In this document: piece by piece, positions 7,805 to 16,438 of the stretch | Numbering within the stretch: the first letter of the stretch is position 1 | How the letters are laid out: every line of letters begins with the position of its first letter | Notes under the pieces: model-generated | The model's input: the letters and a program-made list of their open reading frames with translations, nothing else | Databases searched by the model: none | Told to the model about the DNA's origin: nothing | Assembly: GCF_004571135.1 (NCBI RefSeq) | Contig: NZ_SPSB01000002.1 | Location: 744,001-808,000, forward strand | DNA length: 64,000 bases | DNA from: Algoriphagus kandeliae | GTDB taxonomy: Bacteria > Bacteroidota > Bacteroidia > Cytophagales > Cyclobacteriaceae | Reading direction: 5' to 3' | Translations under genes and position numbers: made by a program

Positions 7805-9457
7805 ATGTCAGATAACATGAAAGATTACAGATTTGATCTTCCAAAGAATCAAAAATCGATTATCAAGGTAATCGGTGTCGGAGGTGGCGGTTCGAATGCC
7901 GTCAACCACATGTACAATCAAGGAATTAAAGACGTGGAGTTTGTAGTAGTCAATACCGACGCACAAGCTTTGAAGTCTAGCCCTGTTCCTTTGAGACTTC
8001 AATTAGGCGCCAACCTGACCGAAGGTCTCGGTGCGGGTGCCAATCCTGAGCAAGGCCGAAATGCTGCTCTTGAATCACAAGAAGAAATTCGGGAATTGCT
8101 TGCAGACAATACCAAGATGGTTTTCATCACTGCCGGAATGGGTGGTGGAACCGGTACAGGCGCAGCGCCGATTTTAGCTAAAATCGCCAAGGAATTAAAT
8201 ATTCTGACGGTGGGTATTGTGACTGCTCCATTTATGTTTGAAGGTCGTAAGAAAATGGCTGTTGCTCAAGCAGGCATTGAGGCACTTAGAGAAAATTGCG
8301 ACACGGTTTTGGTCATCTTGAATGACAAACTCCGTGAGATTTATGGCAACTTGGCTATTCGTACTGCATTTGGTAAAGCGGATGATATTTTGACAACCGC
8401 TGCTAAGTCTATAGCAGAAATCATCACCGTTCATCAAGACGTCAACGTTGACTTCGAGGATGTCAAGACGGTAATGAAAGATGCAGGAGCGGCTGTGATG
8501 GGATCTTCTACTGAAGAAGGTGAAGGTCGAGCTATTCGTGCTGCCGGTGCTGCAATTTCTTCTCCGCTTTTGAACAATGTTGATATCAAAGGAGCTCAGA
8601 AAATTCTTCTTTCCATCATGTCTGGAGAGGAAGAAGAGCTGTCAATGGACGAATTGAGCGAGATTACTGAATACATTCAGGAGAAAGCCGGTGACAACGC
8701 CGAGGTGATCTTCGGTCAAGGTATTGATCCGGAATTAGGTAAGGCTATTCGAGTGACTGTAATTGCTACAGGATTTGAAATGGATAAGCTGGATAAAAGT
8801 TCCTCCTCTACTGAAGCTGCGAAAGTTCAACCTACTCCTGTTGTATCTACGCCAACAGCCACTCCTGAAGTGCAAGATGAGGATGTGAAGACAGTTATCA
8901 ACTTGGAAAGTGGAAAGTCTGAAAAAGTAAAAGAAGAACCAATTTCCAATGGAAGCACCTTCGTTTTTTCAACCCCTAAGACTCCTATTCAAAGCACAGA
9001 AGGTCCGGTAAAAGAAGATCCAAAGCAGGAAAGTTTCAAATTTGATTTTCCATCAGCTAAAGAGAAAACAGCTGAGGTAAAATCTACTCCTGAACCTGAA
9101 AAAATCGTACATGATCTTTATGAGGAGGAAGAAGAAACTCCGAAGAAGGAAAATCTTTCTGAAGAAGCTTCAGCCGAGCCAGCAAAGCCGGTATTTGCCA
9201 ATGATTATTATGAGCAAATGAAGCAGAAGGCTATTCAGAGAGCTCATGAGCGATTCGAAAAGTTGAAGGGAAGCCGTTCCTTGAATCCAAGTCCTGAGGA
9301 GTTGAAAGAGAAGTTGGAAGTTCCGGCTTACCTTCGAAAGAATGTGACATTGAACGAACCTGAGCACAGTTCTGAAAACTCTATCAGCAAGTTCAATATC
9401 AATGATGAGAATGAAATTTTAGGAAATAATCGATTTCTACACGACAACGTGGATTAA
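7805..9457 (+). CDS. ftsZ: Cell division GTPase FtsZ
   Basis: FtsZ is the tubulin-like GTPase that forms the Z-ring. The 550-residue protein is long compared with the common 380-400. Nucleotide-binding GVGGGGSNAV lies at 24-33, the tubulin signature GGGTGTG at 113-119, and the T7 synergy region NVDFEDV near 217. The globular part ends around 330. A linker of about 170 residues rich in E, K, P, S and T follows. A C-terminal peptide VPAYLRKN at 506-513 resembles the usual FtsA-binding peptide, but a further 37 residues follow and end in NNRFLHDNVD. About 100 bp with a hairpin separate it from ftsA, so it may also have its own promoter. Confidence 0.97.
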   Translation: MSDNMKDYRFDLPKNQKSIIKVIGVGGGGSNAVNHMYNQGIKDVEFVVVNTDAQALKSSPVPLRLQLGANLTEGLGAGANPEQGRNAALESQEEIRELLADNTKMVFITAGMGGGTGTGAAPILAKIAKELNILTVGIVTAPFMFEGRKKMAVAQAGIEALRENCDTVLVILNDKLREIYGNLAIRTAFGKADDILTTAAKSIAEIITVHQDVNVDFEDVKTVMKDAGAAVMGSSTEEGEGRAIRAAGAAISSPLLNNVDIKGAQKILLSIMSGEEEELSMDELSEITEYIQEKAGDNAEVIFGQGIDPELGKAIRVTVIATGFEMDKLDKSSSSTEAAKVQPTPVVSTPTATPEVQDEDVKTVINLESGKSEKVKEEPISNGSTFVFSTPKTPIQSTEGPVKEDPKQESFKFDFPSAKEKTAEVKSTPEPEKIVHDLYEEEEETPKKENLSEEASAEPAKPVFANDYYEQMKQKAIQRAHERFEKLKGSRSLNPSPEELKEKLEVPAYLRKNVTLNEPEHSSENSISKFNINDENEILGNNRFLHDNVD

Positions 9458-9460
9458 TCC

Positions 9461-9985
9461 CTAAAATTCAAGAAGCATTTCCGCTTGGGTATGTAGTAAT
9501 TCTAAATAAAGCTTGTTGGTGAGCAAGTTATCTGACATATTCTGCTCTATTTTCGCCAGTTTTGGTTTTAGAGCTAGGACATGCATCCCCAAGTAGTGAA
9601 ATATATCAGTGAGGTGGCTCAATGCGATGCCACCTCCTCCTATTCCAGAGGAAAGGCCGACTAGTGCGGCCTTTTTATTTCTAAAGGAATTCGGGTAGGT
9701 CATTCCGTCTATGAAGGTTTTTAAGACTCCAGGAAAGGACCCATTGTATTCCGGAACGATAAATACAAACTTTTTACCTTCCTTTACCCGTTGGTGAAAC
9801 TGATTGAACCCTTCGTTTTTTCCATTATTTTCATAGAGTGCTGTTTCAATAAAATCAGCTGGTAAATCCTCTAATTCTAAGATTTCAGATTCAGCCCCTT
9901 TTTCTTTTAGTATTTGTTGGTACTGTAGGGCAATTAGTTTAGAAACGGAGTTTTTTCGGTTGGTGCCTAGGATAATTTTTATCAT
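9461..9985 (-). CDS. NAD(P)H-dependent FMN reductase family protein
   Basis: This 174-residue protein belongs to the flavodoxin-like NADPH-dependent FMN reductase family, which uses NAD(P)H to reduce FMN, quinones or similar acceptors in the cytoplasm. Diagnostic features are the N-terminal phosphate loop GTNRKNSVS after a short beta strand and the central VPEYNGSFPGVLKTFID motif that contacts the flavin, followed by GLSSGIGGG. I chose the ATG at 9985 (MIKIILGTNR), because the upstream extension to 10009 adds eight residues without family similarity. It is convergent with ftsZ, leaving a 3-bp gap and no obvious terminator. Confidence 0.88.
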   Translation of the reverse strand: MIKIILGTNRKNSVSKLIALQYQQILKEKGAESEILELEDLPADFIETALYENNGKNEGFNQFHQRVKEGKKFVFIVPEYNGSFPGVLKTFIDGMTYPNSFRNKKAALVGLSSGIGGGGIALSHLTDIFHYLGMHVLALKPKLAKIEQNMSDNLLTNKLYLELLHTQAEMLLEF

Positions 9986-10053
9986 AGCTAGAATCAAATA
10001 TGATAGCAATACAAGCTAAGCCCCCCAAAAGTTCGAGGAATGGCTGAGTTTCC

Positions 10054-10061
10054 TATCTTTG
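10054..10061 (+). promoter_or_regulatory. Possible -7 promoter box for the purine nucleoside phosphorylase gene
   Basis: TATCTTTG matches the Bacteroidota sigma-A -7 consensus TAnnTTTG exactly. It lies 17 bp before the ATG at 10079, and a weak -33-like TTC is found about 19 bp upstream of it. The box sits downstream of the alternative ATG at 10040 and therefore favours the later start. Matches of this length occur by chance. Confidence 0.35.
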
Positions 10062-10078
10062 AGTTAAAATTTTCCCTT

Positions 10079-10897
10079 ATGAACTACCTATCCCAAATTC
10101 ACGAAGCCGCTCAATTTTTGAAAAACCTATGTCCAGATCCGGTTGAAAATATGATCATTTTGGGCACTGGTCTTGGGAAATTGGGAGAGGATATTGATCC
10201 AATTTTAGAAGTGGACTATGGGGATATCCCTCATTTTCCAGTTTCAACAGTGGAGACCCATTCTGGGAAATTGGTGATGGGAACCCTCGCCGGGAAAAAG
10301 GTCTTGGCAATGAAGGGGCGTTTCCACTATTATGAAGGGTATTCTATGAAGCAGGTGACCTTTCCTGTTCGGGTACTCAAGCATTTGGGAGTGAAGCGTT
10401 TGTTGGTTTCCAATGCATCGGGAGGCTTAAATCCAGAGCAGGAAGTTGGGGATGTGATGATTCTGACAGATCATATTGATCTTTTTCCAGATAATCCGTT
10501 AAGGGGAGAAAACCCTGCTGAATTTGGGCCAAGATTCCCTGATATGAGTGACGCGTACTCAGAGCGATTGGTAAAATTGGCTCTGGAAATTGCCAAAGAA
10601 AATGGGATGAAAGTTCACACCGGCGTTTATGCAGGAGTGGCTGGACCCAATTTGGAAACGCCTTCCGAGTACAAATACCTTCGAATAATTGGGGCGGACG
10701 CAGTGGGAATGAGTACGGTTCCAGAAGTGTTGGTTGCGCGTCAATCAGGCATGGAAGTCTTTGGTATTTCAGCCATAACGGATTTGGGTGTACCTGGGAA
10801 AATCCACAAAATCACGCTTCAGGACGTGGTGAACGCAGCATCAAAGGCTGAACCCGTTTTAAGTAAGATAATTTACCATTTGGTGGAGCGGCTTTAG
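10079..10897 (+). CDS. Purine nucleoside phosphorylase (trimeric type)
   Basis: The enzyme cleaves inosine, guanosine and related nucleosides with phosphate, releasing base and ribose-1-phosphate for purine salvage. The 272 residues match trimeric class I PNPs. Visible motifs are ILGTGLG (phosphate loop) near residue 22, MKGRFHYYEGY, the VSNASGGLNP stretch, and VAGPNLETPSEYKYLR followed by VGMSTVPEV in the base-binding region. An in-frame ATG at 10040 would add 13 residues, but a promoter-like TATCTTTG lies between the two, so the start at 10079 is preferred. The stop overlaps by 3 bp the stop of the convergent lipoprotein gene. Confidence 0.93.
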   Translation: MNYLSQIHEAAQFLKNLCPDPVENMIILGTGLGKLGEDIDPILEVDYGDIPHFPVSTVETHSGKLVMGTLAGKKVLAMKGRFHYYEGYSMKQVTFPVRVLKHLGVKRLLVSNASGGLNPEQEVGDVMILTDHIDLFPDNPLRGENPAEFGPRFPDMSDAYSERLVKLALEIAKENGMKVHTGVYAGVAGPNLETPSEYKYLRIIGADAVGMSTVPEVLVARQSGMEVFGISAITDLGVPGKIHKITLQDVVNAASKAEPVLSKIIYHLVERL

Positions 10898-11364
10898 TCC
10901 TGCGGAAGTTGATCTATTGCCTGAAGGACAGATTCCATGTATGATTTTATTCCCTCAGGCCAGGTGGCTGGATCCGTATCAATCTGCCAGTAAAGTGCTC
11001 CTGATGCATTTTCAAAAGCAAGATAAATTGCTCCTTGATCATAGCAATCGGGGCATCCAACTACCGCAAATTGATTATCCAATAAATATTGAGGGAAATT
11101 GGCTTCTAAGTTTTCAGCAATTGGGACCCATTGAGCATCGAGTGGTTGGGAGCGATAGGTAATAAGAGCAGCCTCTCGAAAGCTATTCAAATTGTCTACA
11201 TAGAGCTTCCCATTTTCTAGTTTGTAGATCTTAATGCAGTTACCTGTACATATTGCAGACCACCAACCAAAAATGAATGCGTCCTTTTGAGGCTCTTCAT
11301 CTTCTTGCTTACAACCAGAGAAGAGAAGTAAAATCATCAGACCATAAACATAAATTCGGTTCAT
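10894..11364 (-). CDS. Small lipoprotein of unknown function
   Basis: A protein of about 156 residues with a lipoprotein signal peptide: MNRIYVYGLM, a hydrophobic stretch, then LLFSGC with the predicted lipidated Cys at 18, followed by an acidic segment (KQEDEEPQKD). The mature domain has two Cys in AICTGNC, a GCPDCYDQG pair, and repeated aromatic residues. I do not recognise the family. The start at 11364 puts the signal peptide at the N-terminus; an upstream ATG at 11418 would bury it behind 18 extra residues. It lies convergent to the PNP gene and divergent from the TonB receptor gene, with 93 bp between the starts. Confidence 0.75.
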   Translation of the reverse strand: MNRIYVYGLMILLLFSGCKQEDEEPQKDAFIFGWWSAICTGNCIKIYKLENGKLYVDNLNSFREAALITYRSQPLDAQWVPIAENLEANFPQYLLDNQFAVVGCPDCYDQGAIYLAFENASGALYWQIDTDPATWPEGIKSYMESVLQAIDQLPQD

Positions 11365-11457
11365 AGTAATGACTTTTTTATGGACTTTTACGTAGTAAAA
11401 TTGAGACAAGTTTTTCAAATTAGAAAGTATATAATTTTCAAAACTAAGTTTTGACTC

Positions 11458-13875
11458 ATGAGGTTTCCTTTATTTTTCATTCTTTTTTTTCTGATATCCT
11501 CTTTATCCTTTGCCCAAGCTATTCCCGATTCCTTGAGATTCAATTTTGGTGATCCCAATGGGGAACATGAATCCACCTATATTTTGACGGGTAAAATTCT
11601 AGATCAAGACTCAGGTGAACCTATAGAAGGCGTGGGTTTACATATCGATGGGTTTTATACTGGGACCAACACAGATAGATTTGGAACCTACCTGGTAAAT
11701 CTAACTCCCGGCTTTCATCGAGTGACCTTTAGACACTTGTCAAAAGTCCCTGTTTTCACGGAAGTCACCTTGTTTGAAAATGGAGTGGTAAACCTTCAAA
11801 TGGTTGACAAAAACTATGAATTGGAAGGAGTTGTCGTTTTATCCGATGAGCCGGATCGAAACGTGCGAAATCCAATTACTGGAATCACAAAACTCACCAC
11901 TCGTGAATTGCAGGCTATTCCGGCTTTTCTTGGAGAAGCTGATATTTTCAAGGGATTGCAACTTTTGCCTGGGGTAAGTTCGGTAGGAGAAGGAACTTCT
12001 GGTATCAATGTGAGAGGGGCAAAAACCGATCAGAACTTACTCTTGATGGACGAGGCTATCGTGCTAAGTTCCAACCATGCACTCGGTTTTCTTTCAGCTT
12101 TTAATACAGATGTAACGGAGACTTTTACACTATATAAAGGCAATCTTCCAGCGACCTTTGGAGGAAGGGCGGGTTCTGCATTGAATATTCAAATGAGGCC
12201 GGGATCTGATGAAAACTGGCAAGGTCAAGTAGGGCTAGGTACTTCAAATGGGAAATTGGTTATCGAAGGCCCGCTCAAAAAAGATAAAGCAAGTCTGATT
12301 TTTGGTGGGAGGATTTCAAATGCCAATTGGCTATTAGGTCAAGCTCGCGATTTTGATATTCAAAATTCCAAGTTGAATTTCTACGATGGCTACTTCGGAG
12401 TAGCATGGAATGTATCACCCGGACATGATATAGAAGCCCGCACTCTGTTGACTGGGGACTATTTTAAATTCTCCAATGAATTTGGCTATGATTGGTCCAA
12501 TCGTGTGAGTAGTCTCAACTATCGGGGAGTTTTAGGGGAAAACCTGTCCATTCGAGCCTTGTTTGCAGATGGAGATTTTTCCAATGCCTTTTTTGATCCG
12601 GAGGGACTTGATGCCGCTGAAGTTCGGAATGGAATGCGCTACCAACAAGGGAAAGTGACCTTGACTTGGGCAAATGAAAAATTAGCGATCAGCTCTGGAT
12701 TGGAAGGTGTGCGCTATTCAAGTAAGGACGAAGAACTGAATCCATTTTCTTCGGAATCCAATATCAGTCCTGAAAAAGCAGGAAAAGAACAAGGATTGGA
12801 ATTAGGAGCTTTTGCCAGTTTGGAATGGGATATAAGCGAGAAAACAGGTCTCGTTGCTGGATTGAGATATTCCTTCTACAATCAATTGGGGCCTGACACG
12901 GTGTATCAATACAATGAAATTGGTCCGATCTCGGAAGATAGAATCACCGGAGAGGAAGTTTTTGGAAAAGGATCCATTCAAAGCTATTCAGGTTTTGAAC
13001 CACGATTATCCATCAGGCATAATTTGGCAGAAAACACCTCGGTAAAGGGGAGTTATGCTCGACTATACCAATACATTCAATCTGTGAGCAATACCTTTGG
13101 TCCTACACCGATTGATCTTTGGCAGCTCAGCACCCGTTATATTCCTCCTCAACAGTCGGATAATTTTTCTTTGGGGATTTTCAGAAACAGTAAGGACAAT
13201 AAGTTTGAGTTTTCGGTTGATGGCTTTTATAGAACTACCCAAAATCAAGTTGAATACCGTGATTTTGCACAGATTTTCTTGAATCCCCATTTGGAGACGG
13301 AAATAGTTTTGGGAGAAGGGAAAGCTTATGGAGTCGAGTTTTTATTCAAAAAAAACCTAGGCATACTGACAGGATGGGTAGCATATACTTATTCTCGCTC
13401 ATTTTTCAGAAGTTCGGGGCAGTTTGAAGAAACCCAAATTAATCGCGGAGAATGGTTTCCCAGTAACTATGACAAGCCTCATGAGGTGAATTTTATTCTT
13501 AGCCGAAAGATGTATCCCAGAGGTTTGTTTAATCTGAGTATCAATTATGCTACAGGGCGCCCTGTAAGTGCTGTGAACGCCAGCTATGTGATTAATTCAT
13601 TGATAATTCCTGAGTACAGCGATAGGAATCAATATCGTATACCAGATTATTTCCGAGTAGATGTTTCCTATACTCTGGAAAAGGTATTTTCAAAGAAAGG
13701 AGATAGTCTGAATTTCAGTATTTATAATTTATTAGGTCGGAGAAATGCCTATTCGGTTTTTTGGCAAAAGGACGGAGACAGTCGCCAATTGAGACCTTAT
13801 CGACTAGCAGTTTTGGGGTCGATTTTCCCGTCTATTACTTATAGTATTCAATTCGGAGGAGGTGAAGATGAATAA
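11458..13875 (+). CDS. TonB-dependent outer membrane receptor
   Basis: This 805-residue protein is a TonB-dependent active transporter of the outer membrane. A signal peptide (MRFPLFFILFFLISSLSFAQ) is followed by a carboxypeptidase-regulatory-like beta-sandwich (about 40-115, with GKILDQDSGEPIEGV). The plug domain follows (about 140-240, GINVRGAKTDQNLLLMDEA, then NLPATFGGRAGSALNI), and then a 22-strand-type barrel rich in aromatic and glycine residues. The substrate cannot be read from the sequence. The next gene, a DUF4249 lipoprotein, overlaps its 3' end by 8 bp, a pairing common in Bacteroidota that suggests both act on the same ligand at the cell surface. Confidence 0.92.
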   Translation: MRFPLFFILFFLISSLSFAQAIPDSLRFNFGDPNGEHESTYILTGKILDQDSGEPIEGVGLHIDGFYTGTNTDRFGTYLVNLTPGFHRVTFRHLSKVPVFTEVTLFENGVVNLQMVDKNYELEGVVVLSDEPDRNVRNPITGITKLTTRELQAIPAFLGEADIFKGLQLLPGVSSVGEGTSGINVRGAKTDQNLLLMDEAIVLSSNHALGFLSAFNTDVTETFTLYKGNLPATFGGRAGSALNIQMRPGSDENWQGQVGLGTSNGKLVIEGPLKKDKASLIFGGRISNANWLLGQARDFDIQNSKLNFYDGYFGVAWNVSPGHDIEARTLLTGDYFKFSNEFGYDWSNRVSSLNYRGVLGENLSIRALFADGDFSNAFFDPEGLDAAEVRNGMRYQQGKVTLTWANEKLAISSGLEGVRYSSKDEELNPFSSESNISPEKAGKEQGLELGAFASLEWDISEKTGLVAGLRYSFYNQLGPDTVYQYNEIGPISEDRITGEEVFGKGSIQSYSGFEPRLSIRHNLAENTSVKGSYARLYQYIQSVSNTFGPTPIDLWQLSTRYIPPQQSDNFSLGIFRNSKDNKFEFSVDGFYRTTQNQVEYRDFAQIFLNPHLETEIVLGEGKAYGVEFLFKKNLGILTGWVAYTYSRSFFRSSGQFEETQINRGEWFPSNYDKPHEVNFILSRKMYPRGLFNLSINYATGRPVSAVNASYVINSLIIPEYSDRNQYRIPDYFRVDVSYTLEKVFSKKGDSLNFSIYNLLGRRNAYSVFWQKDGDSRQLRPYRLAVLGSIFPSITYSIQFGGGEDE

Positions 13876-14962
13876 TTGGAGACGTTTTTCGATTCTGGCA
13901 ATGATTTTCCTTGTATTCAACTCCTGTGTGGATCAAATCAGTTTTCCGCTGGATCGAGGAGTGGAAAAACTGATTGTATATGGTCAATTGAGCAATCTGG
14001 ATGAGGATAAATTTGTTTTTCTTTCAGAGACTACCTCGGCAGATCGAGAACCTCTATTCGCCGGTCAATATCTAGTCTTGAATGACCTGCCTAGGCCTGT
14101 GACTACCGCACAGGTTTTTGTGGTCAATACAGACAATCAGCGCTATTTGTTGAATCAAATTGAACCCGGGAAGTATATGCTCCCAAGGAATGTGGAGATT
14201 AGAGAAGATGTCTCCTATTTTGTTGAAATTCTGATTGATGGGAGGGTTTACCGATCCGAACCTGAGCAAATGCCCCAGGTTGTAGGAGAGGATGAGTTGG
14301 GTTATACCTTCTCAAGAGGAAATTTTGAAGGAGCTCCGGAGACCGCTTTTATTTCCATTGTTTCGGATGTGCAATTGCCAACCGCAGATATTCCTTATTT
14401 TCTACGTTGGGATGTGGATGAGGCTTATTATTGGAATTTGACCTTTTTTCCCAACCCTTTTAACAGGGCACCACCGGATTGCTATGTGTTTGGTTTTCCA
14501 GATCCAGAAAGAATTACGCTTTTCAATGGTGAGAATGCTCCTGCTTCAGGACAAGGAGGCTCGCAAATAGTAGCTGAACGGATAGTAGATGAATCCTTCT
14601 TGAGCAGACATTATTTCAATGTCCGACAGGTAAGTACTACCCGAGGGTCACATGATTATTGGAGGCGGATACGTGAATTGGTAAATAATTCAGGATCAGT
14701 ATTTGACACACCACCTGCTCCTGTTCGGGGAAATGTTAAGAATATTTCAGACCCGGATGAAGTAGTTCTCGGCTACTTTGAAGTGGTTCGTGTTTCTCAA
14801 AATCGAATTTACACCACGCGAGCGGATGTTCCGTTTTTTATCCCGGAAGTCTGCACTTATGATCCTGCCAGGCCATTGGATAAATATCCGCGAACTTGCC
14901 TTCGATGCAGTGAGTTTCCGAATAGTACCACCCAGACTCCGCATTGGTGGTTTGATCAATGA
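13868..14962 (+). CDS. DUF4249 family lipoprotein
   Basis: A 364-residue protein with a lipoprotein signal (FLVFNSC, Cys about 20) and a body matching DUF4249 as I know it: an early LIVYGQLSNLDEDKFVFLS strand, a central VSYFVEILIDGRVYRSE beta-sandwich section, and a C-terminal Cys-containing segment ending in CLRCSEFPNSTTQTPHWW. Proteins of this family sit next to TonB receptors and probably form a surface lid or accessory, although no function is established. The ATG at 13868 overlaps the receptor gene by 8 bp; a GTG at 13862 is also possible. The overlap indicates a two-gene operon. Confidence 0.88.
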   Translation: MNNWRRFSILAMIFLVFNSCVDQISFPLDRGVEKLIVYGQLSNLDEDKFVFLSETTSADREPLFAGQYLVLNDLPRPVTTAQVFVVNTDNQRYLLNQIEPGKYMLPRNVEIREDVSYFVEILIDGRVYRSEPEQMPQVVGEDELGYTFSRGNFEGAPETAFISIVSDVQLPTADIPYFLRWDVDEAYYWNLTFFPNPFNRAPPDCYVFGFPDPERITLFNGENAPASGQGGSQIVAERIVDESFLSRHYFNVRQVSTTRGSHDYWRRIRELVNNSGSVFDTPPAPVRGNVKNISDPDEVVLGYFEVVRVSQNRIYTTRADVPFFIPEVCTYDPARPLDKYPRTCLRCSEFPNSTTQTPHWWFDQ

Positions 14963-15044
14963 TGCCCTTCTAGCCAATTGTCAAAATTTCGCTGAATTGA
15001 ATTGCTGATTTTGTATTTTGGGAAAAATCAAACCCAAAAAACCT

Positions 15045-15779
15045 ATGAAAATCAGATTTTCAATACTTGCCATTCTTGTTTTCCTTGTTGGATTTTCTTA
15101 TGCAGAAGCCCAGCAATTCCGAGCCTTAGTATTCAGTAAAACTACCGGATTTCGGCATCAGTCTGTTCCCGTCGGTGTTGTGGCAGTACAAAACCTCGGT
15201 CGGTCCCATGTTTTTGCCGTGCATACCACGGAAGATGCTTCCTACTTCACTGATGAAAACTTAGAAAAGTTTGACGTAATTATCCTGTTGAGCACTACAG
15301 GGACGATTTTTAATGAAGAGCAAAAAGCAGCTTTTCAGCGATTTGTGCAAAGTGGAAAAGGGGTGGTTGGTGTCCACGCTGCTACAGATACTGAGTACGA
15401 ATGGCCATGGTATAATCAAATGATGGGAGCTTATTTCTTGGCCCATCCACGGCAGCAAACCCTTCGTTTGGAAGTGGTAGATTCCGATCACCCAGCTACC
15501 TGGCATCTTCCAAAAAACTGGCTTTGGACGGATGAATTGTATGAATTCAGAAATATCAATCCAAACATTAAAGTCCTAATCAACGCTGACGAATCCACTT
15601 ATTCTCCGGCAAAGCCTATGGGTGAAAAGCATCCTATGGCTTGGTACCATGAATTTGATGGAGGAAGAGTATTCTACACAGCATTAGGACATGTGGAGTC
15701 TGCTTATGAAGATCCTGATTTCTTGAAGCATTTGTATGGAGGGATTTGGTATGCTGCAACAGGAGAGCCTTTTAAATAA
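15045..15779 (+). CDS. Exported ThuA-like domain protein
   Basis: A 244-residue protein with a signal peptide (MKIRFSILAILVFLVGFSYA, cut before QQF) and a ThuA-like fold, a class I glutamine-amidotransferase-like domain. Seen are LVFSKTTGFRHQSV, FDVIILLSTTG, GKGVVGVHAATDTEYEWPWY, and the C-terminal HEFDGGRVFYTALGH. Related proteins occur in sugar metabolism and as domains of large exported glycosidase-like proteins; the reaction is not known. The ATG at 15045 is preferred over an in-frame TTG at 15018 because it puts the signal peptide first. It is likely monocistronic. Confidence 0.88.
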   Translation: MKIRFSILAILVFLVGFSYAEAQQFRALVFSKTTGFRHQSVPVGVVAVQNLGRSHVFAVHTTEDASYFTDENLEKFDVIILLSTTGTIFNEEQKAAFQRFVQSGKGVVGVHAATDTEYEWPWYNQMMGAYFLAHPRQQTLRLEVVDSDHPATWHLPKNWLWTDELYEFRNINPNIKVLINADESTYSPAKPMGEKHPMAWYHEFDGGRVFYTALGHVESAYEDPDFLKHLYGGIWYAATGEPFK

Positions 15780-15847
15780 ATAGAATCAATGATTTTGGAA
15801 CTTATCCCCATAGAATGGGTTTAACTTTACAAAAAAATCAGAATCCT

Positions 15848-16429
15848 ATGCTAAAAGCTCAGTCCAGGCCTGTCCATTTGTATATGGAGGCAAATCCAAA
15901 TCCTAATTCTTTGAAGTTTGTTGCCAATTTCATGTTGGTGGATGACGGTTTGAGTTTTGACTATCCATCTGCGGAACAGGCGACTAATAGTCCTCTTGCA
16001 CAGGAATTGTTCAATTTTGCAGCTGTGGAGCGGGTTTTCATCGCCTCTAATTTTGTGACGGTTACCAAGTCTGAATCTGTAGAATGGCCGGAAATTCAAA
16101 CCATCATTCGGGATCATATTAAATCCTATCTGGAAGCAGGTAAAAAACCTGTTCAGGCAGAATTCGATAAAGATCCTCTGTTTGATGAAAATGATTCTGA
16201 AATCGTTAAAAAAATCAAGGGTATTCTCGATGAATATATTCGTCCTGCAGTAGAACAAGACGGTGGAGCTATCGTATTTCACTCATTTCAAGATGGAGTG
16301 GTGAGGGTATTGCTTCAAGGTTCTTGTTCAGGTTGCCCTTCCAGTACCATCACATTGAAGGCAGGAATTCAAAATCTTCTGACCCGAATGCTTCCTGAAG
16401 TGAAGGAAGTGGAGGCAGAAGGTATCTAA
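15848..16429 (+). CDS. NifU/Nfu-type Fe-S cluster carrier
   Basis: A 193-residue protein with the two-domain Nfu architecture: an N-terminal Nfu domain (about 5-95, starting LYMEANPNPNSLKFVANF) and a C-terminal NifU-like domain (about 115-190). The latter carries the cluster-binding CxxC as GSCSGCPSSTITLK. Such proteins accept Fe-S clusters from scaffolds and deliver them to apo-enzymes in the cytoplasm. An in-frame ATG at 15815 would add eleven residues; the Nfu domain begins right after the ATG at 15848. The DUF3810 gene follows 9 bp later and may be co-transcribed. Confidence 0.9.
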   Translation: MLKAQSRPVHLYMEANPNPNSLKFVANFMLVDDGLSFDYPSAEQATNSPLAQELFNFAAVERVFIASNFVTVTKSESVEWPEIQTIIRDHIKSYLEAGKKPVQAEFDKDPLFDENDSEIVKKIKGILDEYIRPAVEQDGGAIVFHSFQDGVVRVLLQGSCSGCPSSTITLKAGIQNLLTRMLPEVKEVEAEGI

Positions 16430-16438
16430 GTTTATTAA

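Noticed and set aside
10917-11162. Plus-strand 81-codon frame opposite the small lipoprotein gene
   Set aside because: The minus-strand gene has a clean lipoprotein signal and fits the spacing; the plus frame has no signal or motif.
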